From Thermoplasmata archaeon (lineage in GTDB: Archaea > Thermoplasmatota > Thermoplasmata > Halarchaeoplasmatales > Halarchaeoplasmataceae): a stretch of 41,699 nt of DNA. The stretch covers positions 1 to 41,699 of the forward strand of contig JAFDTZ010000002.1 of assembly GCA_019594305.1 (NCBI GenBank), written 5' to 3'. Shown piece by piece: positions 34,432 to 41,477 of this stretch. How positions within the stretch are numbered: the first letter of the stretch is position 1; every line of letters begins with the position of its first letter. A program made the position numbers and the translations under genes. Under the pieces are notes generated by a model. The model did no database searches and was not told the DNA's origin. It saw only the letters and a program-made list of their open reading frames with translations.

Positions 34432-37400
34432 TTTAAATCCTCCAGTTGTAATCTCATTGTAACTCCCAGGGAACGGAGTTCGTCCATCAACAATTTGAAA
34501 GCGTAACTCGTCTGGATCTTGTGCACGTTAGAGCGTTCACCGCAAACCGGACATCTCAACTCTCCGTTACTATCTAACATTGCCACATGCCCACACTCCT
34601 CTTTTCCGCACACGTACTCCGTTGTTCCGTCCGATTGGTCAAGTAATCTATCCTTGATTACCATCGCGGCACCATGCCCTATCAAACAGTCACGTTCCAT
34701 CTCACCGAATCTTAAACCGCCTTGACGAGATCGTCCTTCGGTAGGTTGTCTGGTCAGTATCTGTACAGGCCCCCTCGAACGCATGTGAAGTTTACCGGAA
34801 ACCATGTGGTGAAGTTTTTGATAATAGATAACGCCCACAAAGATCTCCGCCTGTAGCAGCTTTCCGGATCTACCGTCATAAAGCACTTCGGTACCGTTGT
34901 GCTTGAATCCCGAATCCGTTAGGGCCTTCCGTAGTGATCTTTCCTTTTCACCACTGAAGGGTGTTCCATCAACGAACCGTCCTTCCAAAGAGCCTACTTT
35001 ACCTCCCAGCATCTCTAAAACATGGCCGATGGTCATCCTTGACGGAATCGCGTGGGGGTTTAGAATAAGATCCGGGACCAGACCATTTTCTGTGAAGGGC
35101 AGGTCTTCGGGTTCGACAAGTTTTCCAATTACTCCTTTCTGACCATGTCTCGAGGCGAACTTGTCCCCGAGTTCGGGCACTCGTTGATCCCTCACCTTAG
35201 CCTTAACAACCCTACTTCCGTCTGAGGATTCGGTGAGCATTATGGAGTCGACCCATCCCTTTTCCCTGGGCCTTACTATCTTGGACGTTTCCCTTCTCTT
35301 TTGGGGCGCCATGAAATCGGTATCCTCTTCAAGGAAACGAGGCGGTGAGGTCTTTCCTACAAGAACATCTCCTCCGTTGACCTTTACCTCGGGACTGATG
35401 ACCCCGTCTTCATCCAGATGTTGGTAAAATTGGTCGCTCCTTGCACCTCTAACGTCGGGATCCGGTATCTCAAAGTGGTCTTCCTGACCTCCCGGATACC
35501 TTCTCTCCTCGGTGGTATATGTTCTAAAGAAGGTAGACCTACCCAATCCTCTGTCGATGGATCCGCGATTGAATATCAGAGCGTCTTCCATATTGTATCC
35601 GTGGTATGACATTACCGCTACCACGAAGTTCTGGCCCGCAGGACGATCATTGTAATTAACAAAATCCATGGATTTTGTTTGTAGTAACGATATATGTGGG
35701 TAATGAAGTAGATGTTCTCTTGTGTCCGGCCGTCCTCTGTAATTTGAAGAAGGTAGACCCAGAGATTGCTTCATCATATTCGAGCCCATGGTGCAGCGAG
35801 GTGCGGCGTTATGGGGCGCATATGGAATGAGGCCCGCTGCGGCACCCATGACCAATACAGGGTCCAGCTCGAGATGTGTATGTTTTTTATTCAGCTTCAA
35901 GGTACCTTTCATCTCCTTTCCGCATGTTTTACATTTTAACTTAGCGTCATCTCCACTGCCGATATTTTTCCATACTATGTCTGTTACAGAGAGCGGTTTG
36001 TCGCACCCGGTACAGCTATCAGGTATTTCGAAAGGCTCCATAGCTATGTAAGTATCTTCTTCTTCCTCGGTGTCCATCCATTCCATGACACCTTTATCAA
36101 AAAGATCCTTAACTCCCATCTTATCTTCGGACAGTTTTTTCATCATATCCGATGTCAGCTTCAGTTTACCATCTTCAACGATGAGAAGCGGTCTCCTGAC
36201 CCGACCTTCGTCAGAATTTATGATGACCTCGTTCATTTTGTCATCGTATCTTGCATTGACCTGGTCCGACAGGTCGCCTCCTCTTCTTTTCTTTCTTATT
36301 TTAGCTACGAAATCGACGGGGTCTTCGACAACACCTACGATATCCCCGTTGAGATATACTTTTACCACATTCTTATCACTTTCGCCTATGTTTTCCAATC
36401 CGATATCGTAGAGTATCCAAAGTACGTCGTTGGGTTCGGCACCTCTGGAAACATCGATGATAAGTGCCGACGTCTTAACCAGGCCGCAGTTCTGCCCTTC
36501 GGGGGTTTCATTCGGGCACAACCGTCCCCATTGGGTCGGGTGCAGCTCTCTTGCTTCAAAGTGTGGCTGACTCCGAGATAAGGGCGATTTCACACGCCTT
36601 AGATGGCTGATCGAACTCATGTTTGTAGTTCTGTCCAGCAGTTGAGATATGCCAGTGCGTCCGCCGACCCAATTTCCCGTTGCCATAGCGTGCTGTATCT
36701 TGTTGGACAAAAGGTCCGGTCTAATGGATGAGTGCAGGCGTATCTCGCCTTTCTTAGAGTAATTTCTTTCAAGTTGATATTTTAGGTCTTTGAGGAGGTT
36801 GACTATTGAAACCCGGAAAAGGTCACCTATAAGGTCACCGGCAAGTTTTATACGCTTGTTAGCATAGTGATCCTTATCGTCGGGAGTTCTCTTACCTATA
36901 GCTAGTTCCAGTATGCCTCGCGCCATACGGCATAGGAAGACCGCCTTTTTGATCCTAGCTTCCTCGTCGTCACCTAGGTGCGGAAGAAGAGATCTATCCA
37001 ACATGGAATCTATCTTTCTCTTTCGGTATTCCTCCGCCTGGCCTTGTGCAAACTTCCTTTCAAGGTATGTTATGGCATCTTCTTGTTCGTAAACGCCGTT
37101 TTGAGAGAATTCATCTTCCTCTTCGCACATCTCTATGTTTGCCATCACTATGCTTATCATATCCTCTTCGGTGACTACGGTCTCGAAGATGTCTTCGTTA
37201 CTATCAAGACCAAGTGCCTTTATAAGAATTATGAGTGGTATGTACCCTCTCGTTCCAGGCACTGAAACCCGGATCAAACCATCACGCTTCTTCTCCATCA
37301 CCGTAAGGGCACGATATCCGTGTTTATGTGAGAATATTTTAACCACTTCCATCTTGCGGCCGTACCTTTCCACTATCTCGCACATGATACGGTTGGATGC

Positions 37401-38048
37401 CATGTCTTCCACGGCCATAAGGTTCCTCTCGGTGCCGTTGATGATGAAATACCCCATGGGGTCCACAGGGTCTTCACTAAGCATGACAAGCTTGTCCTTG
37501 TAGGTGTGTGAATCATATTCTTTGCTTTCAATGTCCGTATCCAGGATTTCTTCCATGGTATTGTCGATGTTCATGGGGTTGAGGTTACATCTCTTGGAAC
37601 CGATCATTATGGGTATCTTACCTATGGTTAACCACTCGGGCTCTCTTTCTATATCATCTTCAATAACACTAAAACAGAGTTCCATGTCCCCTTCGTAAGA
37701 AAAATCTCTAAGTCGAGCCTCCATGGGCGTTAATCGATGCCTGGAACCGCTGGCCTCCAGTATAGTAGGTCTATTCAATCTGATAGTATTTTCGGAGTTC
37801 GGGTCTATCTGCCCGTCCTCGGTTCTTTTTCGACCTACCCGTATCCTTATGTCCCTTCCATCAACCTTTTCGGGGTCAAGCTTGATAATACCCCAATTAA
37901 CGTCGTTATAGCCTATGCGGACATTATCCAAAATCTTTTGCGCTCTATTGTTCGGATTGTCTGCCGTAGGTATAAAGTTATTATAGGATGCCAGGTGGTG
38001 GCTGACTATGCTTATCTCTTTAAAGAAAGCATCTACTAATTCTCTCAT
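34428..38048 (-). CDS. rpoB: DNA-directed RNA polymerase subunit B, unsplit
   Basis: The 1206-residue protein is the full B subunit, not split into B' and B'' as in most methanogens and haloarchaea. Landmarks: GTERNLMAVEDMASNR, the LCPNETPEGQNCGLVK fork, RPAGQNFVVAVMSYHGYNMEDA, the switch region GDKFASRHGQKGV and the C-terminal zinc ribbon CGKEECGHVAML / CPVCGE. A segment of some 30-45 residues with Cys pairs CTGC and CKTC (about 677-709) sits just before HTHLELDPVLVMG, where many archaeal B subunits have a short loop. It could bind one zinc. Confidence 0.98.
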   Translation of the reverse strand: MRELVDAFFKEISIVSHHLASYNNFIPTADNPNNRAQKILDNVRIGYNDVNWGIIKLDPEKVDGRDIRIRVGRKRTEDGQIDPNSENTIRLNRPTILEASGSRHRLTPMEARLRDFSYEGDMELCFSVIEDDIEREPEWLTIGKIPIMIGSKRCNLNPMNIDNTMEEILDTDIESKEYDSHTYKDKLVMLSEDPVDPMGYFIINGTERNLMAVEDMASNRIMCEIVERYGRKMEVVKIFSHKHGYRALTVMEKKRDGLIRVSVPGTRGYIPLIILIKALGLDSNEDIFETVVTEEDMISIVMANIEMCEEEDEFSQNGVYEQEDAITYLERKFAQGQAEEYRKRKIDSMLDRSLLPHLGDDEEARIKKAVFLCRMARGILELAIGKRTPDDKDHYANKRIKLAGDLIGDLFRVSIVNLLKDLKYQLERNYSKKGEIRLHSSIRPDLLSNKIQHAMATGNWVGGRTGISQLLDRTTNMSSISHLRRVKSPLSRSQPHFEARELHPTQWGRLCPNETPEGQNCGLVKTSALIIDVSRGAEPNDVLWILYDIGLENIGESDKNVVKVYLNGDIVGVVEDPVDFVAKIRKKRRGGDLSDQVNARYDDKMNEVIINSDEGRVRRPLLIVEDGKLKLTSDMMKKLSEDKMGVKDLFDKGVMEWMDTEEEEDTYIAMEPFEIPDSCTGCDKPLSVTDIVWKNIGSGDDAKLKCKTCGKEMKGTLKLNKKHTHLELDPVLVMGAAAGLIPYAPHNAAPRCTMGSNMMKQSLGLPSSNYRGRPDTREHLLHYPHISLLQTKSMDFVNYNDRPAGQNFVVAVMSYHGYNMEDALIFNRGSIDRGLGRSTFFRTYTTEERRYPGGQEDHFEIPDPDVRGARSDQFYQHLDEDGVISPEVKVNGGDVLVGKTSPPRFLEEDTDFMAPQKRRETSKIVRPREKGWVDSIMLTESSDGSRVVKAKVRDQRVPELGDKFASRHGQKGVIGKLVEPEDLPFTENGLVPDLILNPHAIPSRMTIGHVLEMLGGKVGSLEGRFVDGTPFSGEKERSLRKALTDSGFKHNGTEVLYDGRSGKLLQAEIFVGVIYYQKLHHMVSGKLHMRSRGPVQILTRQPTEGRSRQGGLRFGEMERDCLIGHGAAMVIKDRLLDQSDGTTEYVCGKEECGHVAMLDSNGELRCPVCGERSNVHKIQTSYAFKLLMDELRSLGVTMRLQLEDLK

Positions 38049-38070
38049 TTTTTCTTCACGTCCTTTTGTC

Positions 38071-38328
38071 TCATTCTCTCTCTACAACCAAACGATATGC
38101 CTTCGATATGCCTGCGGTTTTGCTTATTCTGTCTATCTGGATTAATCGGCCCTTCTTAATATCTCCGTGTTTTTCGATAAGCTGTTTAAGTGCGGGATCC
38201 GCTTTAAGTATTTTCGGTAGCTGATCCTTTCTAGCGTCCAGTTTTTCCAATATCTCTTCCTCATCTTCTTCGGGAACGAGATGGTGTACGGGTACTAAGG
38301 CATGTTTCATCACGTTCAGGCTACCCAT
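38071..38328 (-). CDS. rpoH: DNA-directed RNA polymerase subunit H (RPB5-like)
   Basis: The 85-residue product matches archaeal RpoH: the start NVMKHALVPVHHLV, then ILKADPALKQLIEKHGDIKKGRLIQIDR and the ending AYRLVVE. It heads the polymerase operon. ATG at 38328 is used because the N-terminal sequence fits the family; the TATA box is only about 22 nt upstream, so initiation at the internal ATG (38310) cannot be ruled out. Confidence 0.95.
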   Translation of the reverse strand: MGSLNVMKHALVPVHHLVPEEDEEEILEKLDARKDQLPKILKADPALKQLIEKHGDIKKGRLIQIDRISKTAGISKAYRLVVERE

Positions 38329-38343
38329 GTTGTGCCCCCATTT

Positions 38344-38354
38344 CTTATTTTATA
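38344..38354 (-). promoter_or_regulatory. TATA box for the RNA polymerase operon
   Basis: Minus-strand TATAAAATAAG is centred about 22 nt before the rpoH ATG, slightly closer than the 25-29 nt of other leaderless genes here. Confidence 0.55.
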
Positions 38355-38445
38355 ACTATCCATAATGCATTCTCTCCATATGTCGGCATCTATATTTAAC
38401 AACCATCTTACCAAGGCGGTACATGCCCAAGTGGGCCTGTGGGGA

Positions 38446-38474
38446 TTTTCGGGACACCCCTGATAGGTTATCCT
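38446..38474 (-). other. T-loop tRNA intron (29 nt)
   Basis: A strict bulge-helix-bulge can be drawn: outer T-stem TGGGG/CCCCA, central 4-bp helix TTCG/CGAA, 3-nt bulges ATA and AAT, inner helix GGATA/TGTCC. Cutting after the second base of each bulge restores the T-loop TTCGATT. Confidence 0.8.
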
Positions 38475-38513
38475 ATCGAACCCCAGACCACCTGGTTAAA
38501 AGCCAGATGCTCT

Positions 38514-38543
38514 ATCCAGGGAAAAAGCCTATTTGCCCTCTCC
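38514..38543 (-). other. D-loop tRNA intron (about 30 nt)
   Basis: CCAGG pairs with CCTGG and, beyond a 3-nt TAG bulge, GAGAGGG pairs with CTTTTTC (four G-U pairs). On the outer side the D-stem is separated by a 2x3 internal loop (AG against ATA), so this is a relaxed motif. Confidence 0.7.
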
Positions 38544-38602
38544 TACCTGGCTGAGCTACAGGCCCGTGGTTTACGCAAGCGGTCTAGTTTCTAAATGTAT
38601 GT

Positions 38603-38614
38603 ACTATTTAAAAG
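38603..38614 (-). promoter_or_regulatory. TATA-like box for tRNA-Lys
   Basis: Minus-strand CTTTTAAATAGT is centred about 43 nt before the mature 5' end, giving a leader of about 15-20 nt for RNase P to remove. Confidence 0.45.
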
Positions 38615-38682
38615 TTCCCCACCAAAGAGCCTTTAAAACTCCTTTTTAGTGTAAATACTTTGACAATAAGTACTTAAGCAAA

Positions 38683-38692
38683 CTATATATAG
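38683..38692 (+). promoter_or_regulatory. TATA box for the clostripain-like gene
   Basis: CTATATATAG is centred about 26 nt before the ATG at 38714, leaderless spacing. Confidence 0.65.
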
Positions 38693-38713
38693 CTTATTTA
38701 AAGTAAAATCTCC

Positions 38714-40480
38714 ATGCGTAGAACCGCGACTATAACTATCACTATTGTCATCCTTATCTCCGTAGTTATCACCGTTTCCGGCGTTGAAGATACTTCGGGC
38801 AGTGAATGGACTTTGATGTTCTATATGGGCGGTAGCGGGGATCTGAGTGATTTTGTTGAAAGTGATTTGGAAGAGTTACGGGCGGCTTCACCGGGTGATA
38901 GTGTTTCCGTGGTCGTCCTCGCCGACCAGAAGGAGGAAGGAGATAGCAGATTACTTGAAGTAGCCGGTGATGAATTCATACATATTCCACTCAGTACGGT
39001 AAATTCATCATGGGTCGACGAAGTGGATATGTCTGACCCACAGACGCTAAGCGATTTCGTCAGGTGGACGAAACAAAATTACGGATCCGAGAGATACCTA
39101 CTCAACCTATGGGGGCACGGTCATGGTTGGAGGGGCATGTCAATGGAGGGATCCGCTCAACTGCTGACTTTAGGAGAGATGAACGAGGCACTCGACGGGC
39201 TATACTTCGATATAATAGGTTTTGATTCGTGTACCATGGGTATGTTCGAGGTGTATTATGAACTTAGAGGGCGCAGTGGTATAATAATCGCATCTGAAAA
39301 GGAGGAACCCATCGCGGGCTGGCCCTATACTGATATACTGAATGCCCTAAAGGACGATCCCGGTATTTCTCCGGCAGACTTCGCGACGGTGATAGTGGAT
39401 AAGTTCGTTGATTGGGGTGCTAACCACAGCAGTGTATCAACAACCCTTACCGCGGTGGACACTATGCAATTGCCCATAATGGAGTTGGATCACTACTCGA
39501 CGGAACTCGGTCTGGCTCTCCCCTTTTATCATGACGAAGTAAGACTGGCATGGGATGAAACCGAAGTGTACCAACCATCGCCTAATCCCAGAGATCTATA
39601 TCATTTTACTATGAACGTGCACCATAATGTGAATTCCCACCGTCTGAGACGATCTGGAATCCGGCTGCGTGAAGCCATAAATGCTAGTGTGACGGCCCAT
39701 AGGGTCCACTCGCTTGAAAACGACCCAGCGGAGAATGCCCATGGTATAGGGATATATTTTCCTTCCGAATCTATCCTAAGTGGTTATGAGGACACAGAAT
39801 TCGCCGAGCTCGAATGGAGTACATGGCTGAAACGCTTTATAGATCCGCCCAGGATGATATCTAACACCGGGTTCGAGATGGATATTATCGTTAAAGAAGG
39901 CTCAATGGATATCGATTTATCTCATCATCTATCCGGTGCGATCGTTAATATAGACATCGTACAGGATGAAGCTCTTTACCAACGAGATACTTTCCGGATG
40001 GATCAGACGTCACTCGAGTTTTTCGGACTGGGAGATTTTTCGGTGGAAGGGTATCTGGTCTACAGAGACGGGATAGTTTCTCATATCGTTGAAGAGGTCA
40101 AGTTGAACAGTTCTTTCGTTATAAGCGGTTTTATCGTATCTCAAGATGATATCATAATTAAAATACACAATCAGCGTACGGCCTCTTGGCACAATTTCAC
40201 AGCTTCCCCGGGAAACTACTCCACACATCTGAGCGTACCGTATTTTTGTGCGGAGGGCGATACTCTCCATATTACATACACCATGGGTAATATACTGGTT
40301 AGCAGAGAGGCGGTAGTGTCGGGCCGGGGTGCGGTAGTGGACGTCACCATGGAGGGTAGTGCACCGTCTTTACCTCTTTGGGTTATATCAACGCTCCTAT
40401 TTGCCGTCTTTTTGGTGCTTATATCATATATAAAAAGAAAGAGAAGGTCTATAATCTCCGAAGATTCAAGTACGTCCTAG
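38714..40480 (+). CDS. Secreted, membrane-anchored clostripain-like (C11) cysteine protease
   Basis: The protein (588 aa) starts with a signal-peptide-like segment (basic MRR then hydrophobic to about 22). The C11 domain follows: the EWTLMFYMGGSGDLS start, the catalytic His in NLWGHGHGW (135/137) and the catalytic Cys in GFDSCTMGM (173). The domain reaches about residue 370; after it lie beta-rich regions and one transmembrane helix near the C-terminus with a basic stop (KRKRR). So it acts outside the cell, tethered to the membrane. Secreted C11 proteases are common in anaerobic archaea thought to live on detrital protein, which fits the amino-acid-linked GDH here (inference). Confidence 0.88.
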   Translation: MRRTATITITIVILISVVITVSGVEDTSGSEWTLMFYMGGSGDLSDFVESDLEELRAASPGDSVSVVVLADQKEEGDSRLLEVAGDEFIHIPLSTVNSSWVDEVDMSDPQTLSDFVRWTKQNYGSERYLLNLWGHGHGWRGMSMEGSAQLLTLGEMNEALDGLYFDIIGFDSCTMGMFEVYYELRGRSGIIIASEKEEPIAGWPYTDILNALKDDPGISPADFATVIVDKFVDWGANHSSVSTTLTAVDTMQLPIMELDHYSTELGLALPFYHDEVRLAWDETEVYQPSPNPRDLYHFTMNVHHNVNSHRLRRSGIRLREAINASVTAHRVHSLENDPAENAHGIGIYFPSESILSGYEDTEFAELEWSTWLKRFIDPPRMISNTGFEMDIIVKEGSMDIDLSHHLSGAIVNIDIVQDEALYQRDTFRMDQTSLEFFGLGDFSVEGYLVYRDGIVSHIVEEVKLNSSFVISGFIVSQDDIIIKIHNQRTASWHNFTASPGNYSTHLSVPYFCAEGDTLHITYTMGNILVSREAVVSGRGAVVDVTMEGSAPSLPLWVISTLLFAVFLVLISYIKRKRRSIISEDSSTS

Positions 40481-40684
40481 GATACGTTTTACCGCTTCCT
40501 CGTTAGAGATACGTTTTTTGTATGCCAGTTTTCTCACTTCGCTCATCATATTGATATACCTAACATAACCATCCTTTCCCTTTTCTTTATCGCTGATAGT
40601 CCTGGCCAGTGCCTTGTTGAAGCGTTCATGCGATCTTTTCGCTCTCAAAGCATCTTCGAGATATTTTTTTTCCTGTTTATCCAT
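40466..40684 (-). CDS. Small charged helical protein, unknown
   Basis: This 72-residue protein (MDKQEKKYLEDALRAKRS...) is rich in Lys, Arg and Glu and looks fully helical; no Cys, no membrane segment, no family recognised. The ATG at 40684 is preferred to a GTG at 40696 because a TATA-like box lies about 27 nt upstream. Its last 15 nt overlap the end of the protease gene. The composition would suit a nucleic-acid- or ribosome-associated protein, but that is a guess. Confidence 0.65.
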   Translation of the reverse strand: MDKQEKKYLEDALRAKRSHERFNKALARTISDKEKGKDGYVRYINMMSEVRKLAYKKRISNEEAVKRILGRT

Positions 40685-40705
40685 GTTAAACCGCACATCT
40701 CAATT

Positions 40706-40717
40706 TATTATCGAAGT
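40706..40717 (-). promoter_or_regulatory. TATA-like box for the small charged protein gene
   Basis: Minus-strand CGATAATAAATT is centred about 27 nt before the ATG at 40684. Confidence 0.45.
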
Positions 40718-40743
40718 TAAACCTTTCGTGTATTTCAGACGAA

Positions 40744-40753
40744 AAAATATTTA
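40744..40753 (+). promoter_or_regulatory. Candidate TATA box for the hairpin array and tRNA-Leu
   Basis: AAAATATTTA would start transcription near 40775, just before the first array unit at 40791. No comparable TATA box is seen within 50 nt of the tRNA-Leu, so the tRNA may be cut from this longer transcript (inference). Confidence 0.4.
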
Positions 40754-40786
40754 GCCTCTGCAATCTTCACATGTTAAACCGCTCAT

Positions 40787-41036
40787 ATACGCGGGCAATC
40801 ACCAGAACGAGTTCCGATTTGCCCTCAGAAGTCGTAACAACTCCTTCTTGCGGGGGTAGCGCAGGAATCTTCGATTCCTCCAACACGCAAATTGTATCCA
40901 CAATTTGCGGGTCAACGTGGAAAGGAATTTCCACTAACCCGCTTAACTCGCTCAAACTATTTCGCTCCTCAAGCGGGGGTAGCGCAGGAATTAAAAATTC
41001 CTCCTAACTCCCCGCTTTCTCATTCGCATTCGAAGC
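40787..41036 (+). ncRNA. Array of four nested-hairpin units of about 60 nt leading into tRNA-Leu
   Basis: GCGGG occurs at 40791, 40850, 40907 and 40973, and again as the tRNA-Leu 5' end at 41037, spaced 57-66 nt. Each unit closes an outer stem around an inner hairpin: GGGCAA/TTGCCC with GAAC/GTTC; TTGCG/CGCAA with GGAATC/GATTCC; GCGGGT/ACCCGC with GTGGAAA/TTTCCAC; AAGCGGGG/CCCCGCTT with GGAATT/AATTCC. Units 2 and 4 share GCGGGGGTAGCGCAGGAAT and ATTCCTCC while their outer stems differ yet still pair, as expected of a conserved RNA fold. Strand is assumed from the tRNA. No protein-coding sense is seen; function unknown. Confidence 0.6.
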
Positions 41037-41121
41037 GCGGGGGTAGCCAAGCATGGCCAACGGCGATAGACTCAAGATCTATTCCCATAGGGGTCCGAGG
41101 GTTCAAATCCCTTCCCCCGCA
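41037..41121 (+). tRNA. tRNA-Leu(CAA)
   Basis: Acceptor GCGGGGG pairs with CCCCCGC, discriminator A at 41121, no CCA. Anticodon stem ATAGA/TCTAT holds the loop CTCAAGA, anticodon CAA. It has a long variable arm (class II) and T-arm GAGGG-TTCAAAT-CCCTT. No intron, although leucine tRNAs with introns are common in archaea. Confidence 0.93.
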
Positions 41122-41124
41122 TTA

Positions 41125-41146
41125 TTTTATTTTTAATGAAATAAAA
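41125..41146 (+). terminator. AT-rich hairpin after tRNA-Leu
   Basis: TTTTATTT and AAATAAAA form an 8-bp stem with loop TTAATG, and the T-rich 5' arm lies 4 nt after the tRNA. A T-run is the main archaeal termination signal. Confidence 0.55.
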
Positions 41147-41165
41147 GGGGGGCGTTAGTCCCCTG

Positions 41166-41205
41166 CACTTTTTCTATTTCAAGCGTAGCAAGAAATGAAA
41201 AAGTG
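41166..41205. repeat. Long 14-bp hairpin
   Basis: CACTTTTTC pairs with GAAAAAGTG and, after one bulged T, ATTTC pairs with GAAAT around the loop AAGCGTAGCAA. It stands apart from any gene; just downstream is GAGGAGCGAA (41207-41216), an inverted copy of 40961-40970 in the array. Confidence 0.5.
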
Positions 41206-41373
41206 GGAGGAGCGAACGGAGTGAGTTCCGGAAGCATTTTTTTACTTTCCGAATGTATCGAATAAACAATAAACTCGGTCGATGATAGTCCTATGAATAG
41301 TTCCATATCGCATAGAGGGCAGGGAACATTTGCACGGTCATACAAGTGTTAATATAAATATTCGCATAAAATA

Positions 41374-41411
41374 TCGGTAACATTACCGAAACTCTTATAT
41401 ATATATATATC
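41374..41411 (+). promoter_or_regulatory. Palindrome plus TATA promoter of the last gene
   Basis: TCGGTAA-CA-TTACCGA (41374-41389) is an exact inverted repeat placed directly before a long TATA run (41395-41411). The position fits an operator touching the BRE/TFB site. A second TATA-like GAATATAAAA at 41436-41445 is an alternative core promoter. Confidence 0.55.
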
Positions 41412-41477
41412 ATATTAACCCTTTGTAAATGTGACGAATATAAAACCCGAAGAAAAACGAAAAAGAGAGGATGAGAA

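Larger units (their letters stand above)
38432..38565 (-). tRNA. tRNA-Lys(UUU) with two introns, in D-loop and T-loop
   Basis: The acceptor GGGCCTG pairs fully with CAGGCCC and is followed by discriminator A; CCA is not encoded. The anticodon loop CTTTTAA between TCTGG and CCAGG gives anticodon UUU (38498-38500). The D-stem GCTC/GAGC and the T-stem TGGGG/CCCCA are perfect but lie 40 and 36 nt apart. Removing 38514-38543 and 38446-38474 leaves a 75-nt tRNA with D-loop AGCCAGGTAA and a normal 7-nt T-loop TTCGATT. No intron lies at the common 37/38 site. Exact D-loop splice points are uncertain by a nucleotide or so. Confidence 0.88.

Noticed and set aside
34276..38039. Plus-strand frames opposite the polymerase genes
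   Set aside because: They lack family motifs and overlap fully conserved rpoB and rpoA1 coding sequence.
40771..41007. Small protein reading frames over the hairpin array (both strands)
   Set aside because: Their repeated residues (CGGSAGI, SGGSAGI) simply translate the GCGGGGGTAGC repeats, and they end inside RNA structures; such frames are typical artefacts of tRNA-like DNA.
40787..41036. CRISPR array
   Set aside because: The period of about 60 nt is suggestive, but the repeated part is not identical across units, spacers are not unique sequences between exact repeats, and no cas genes are present.
40961..41216. Integrated element bounded by repeats at tRNA-Leu
   Set aside because: The 10-bp inverted copies (40961-40970 and 41207-41216) are short; no integrase gene or long direct repeat of the tRNA 3' end is seen in the window.
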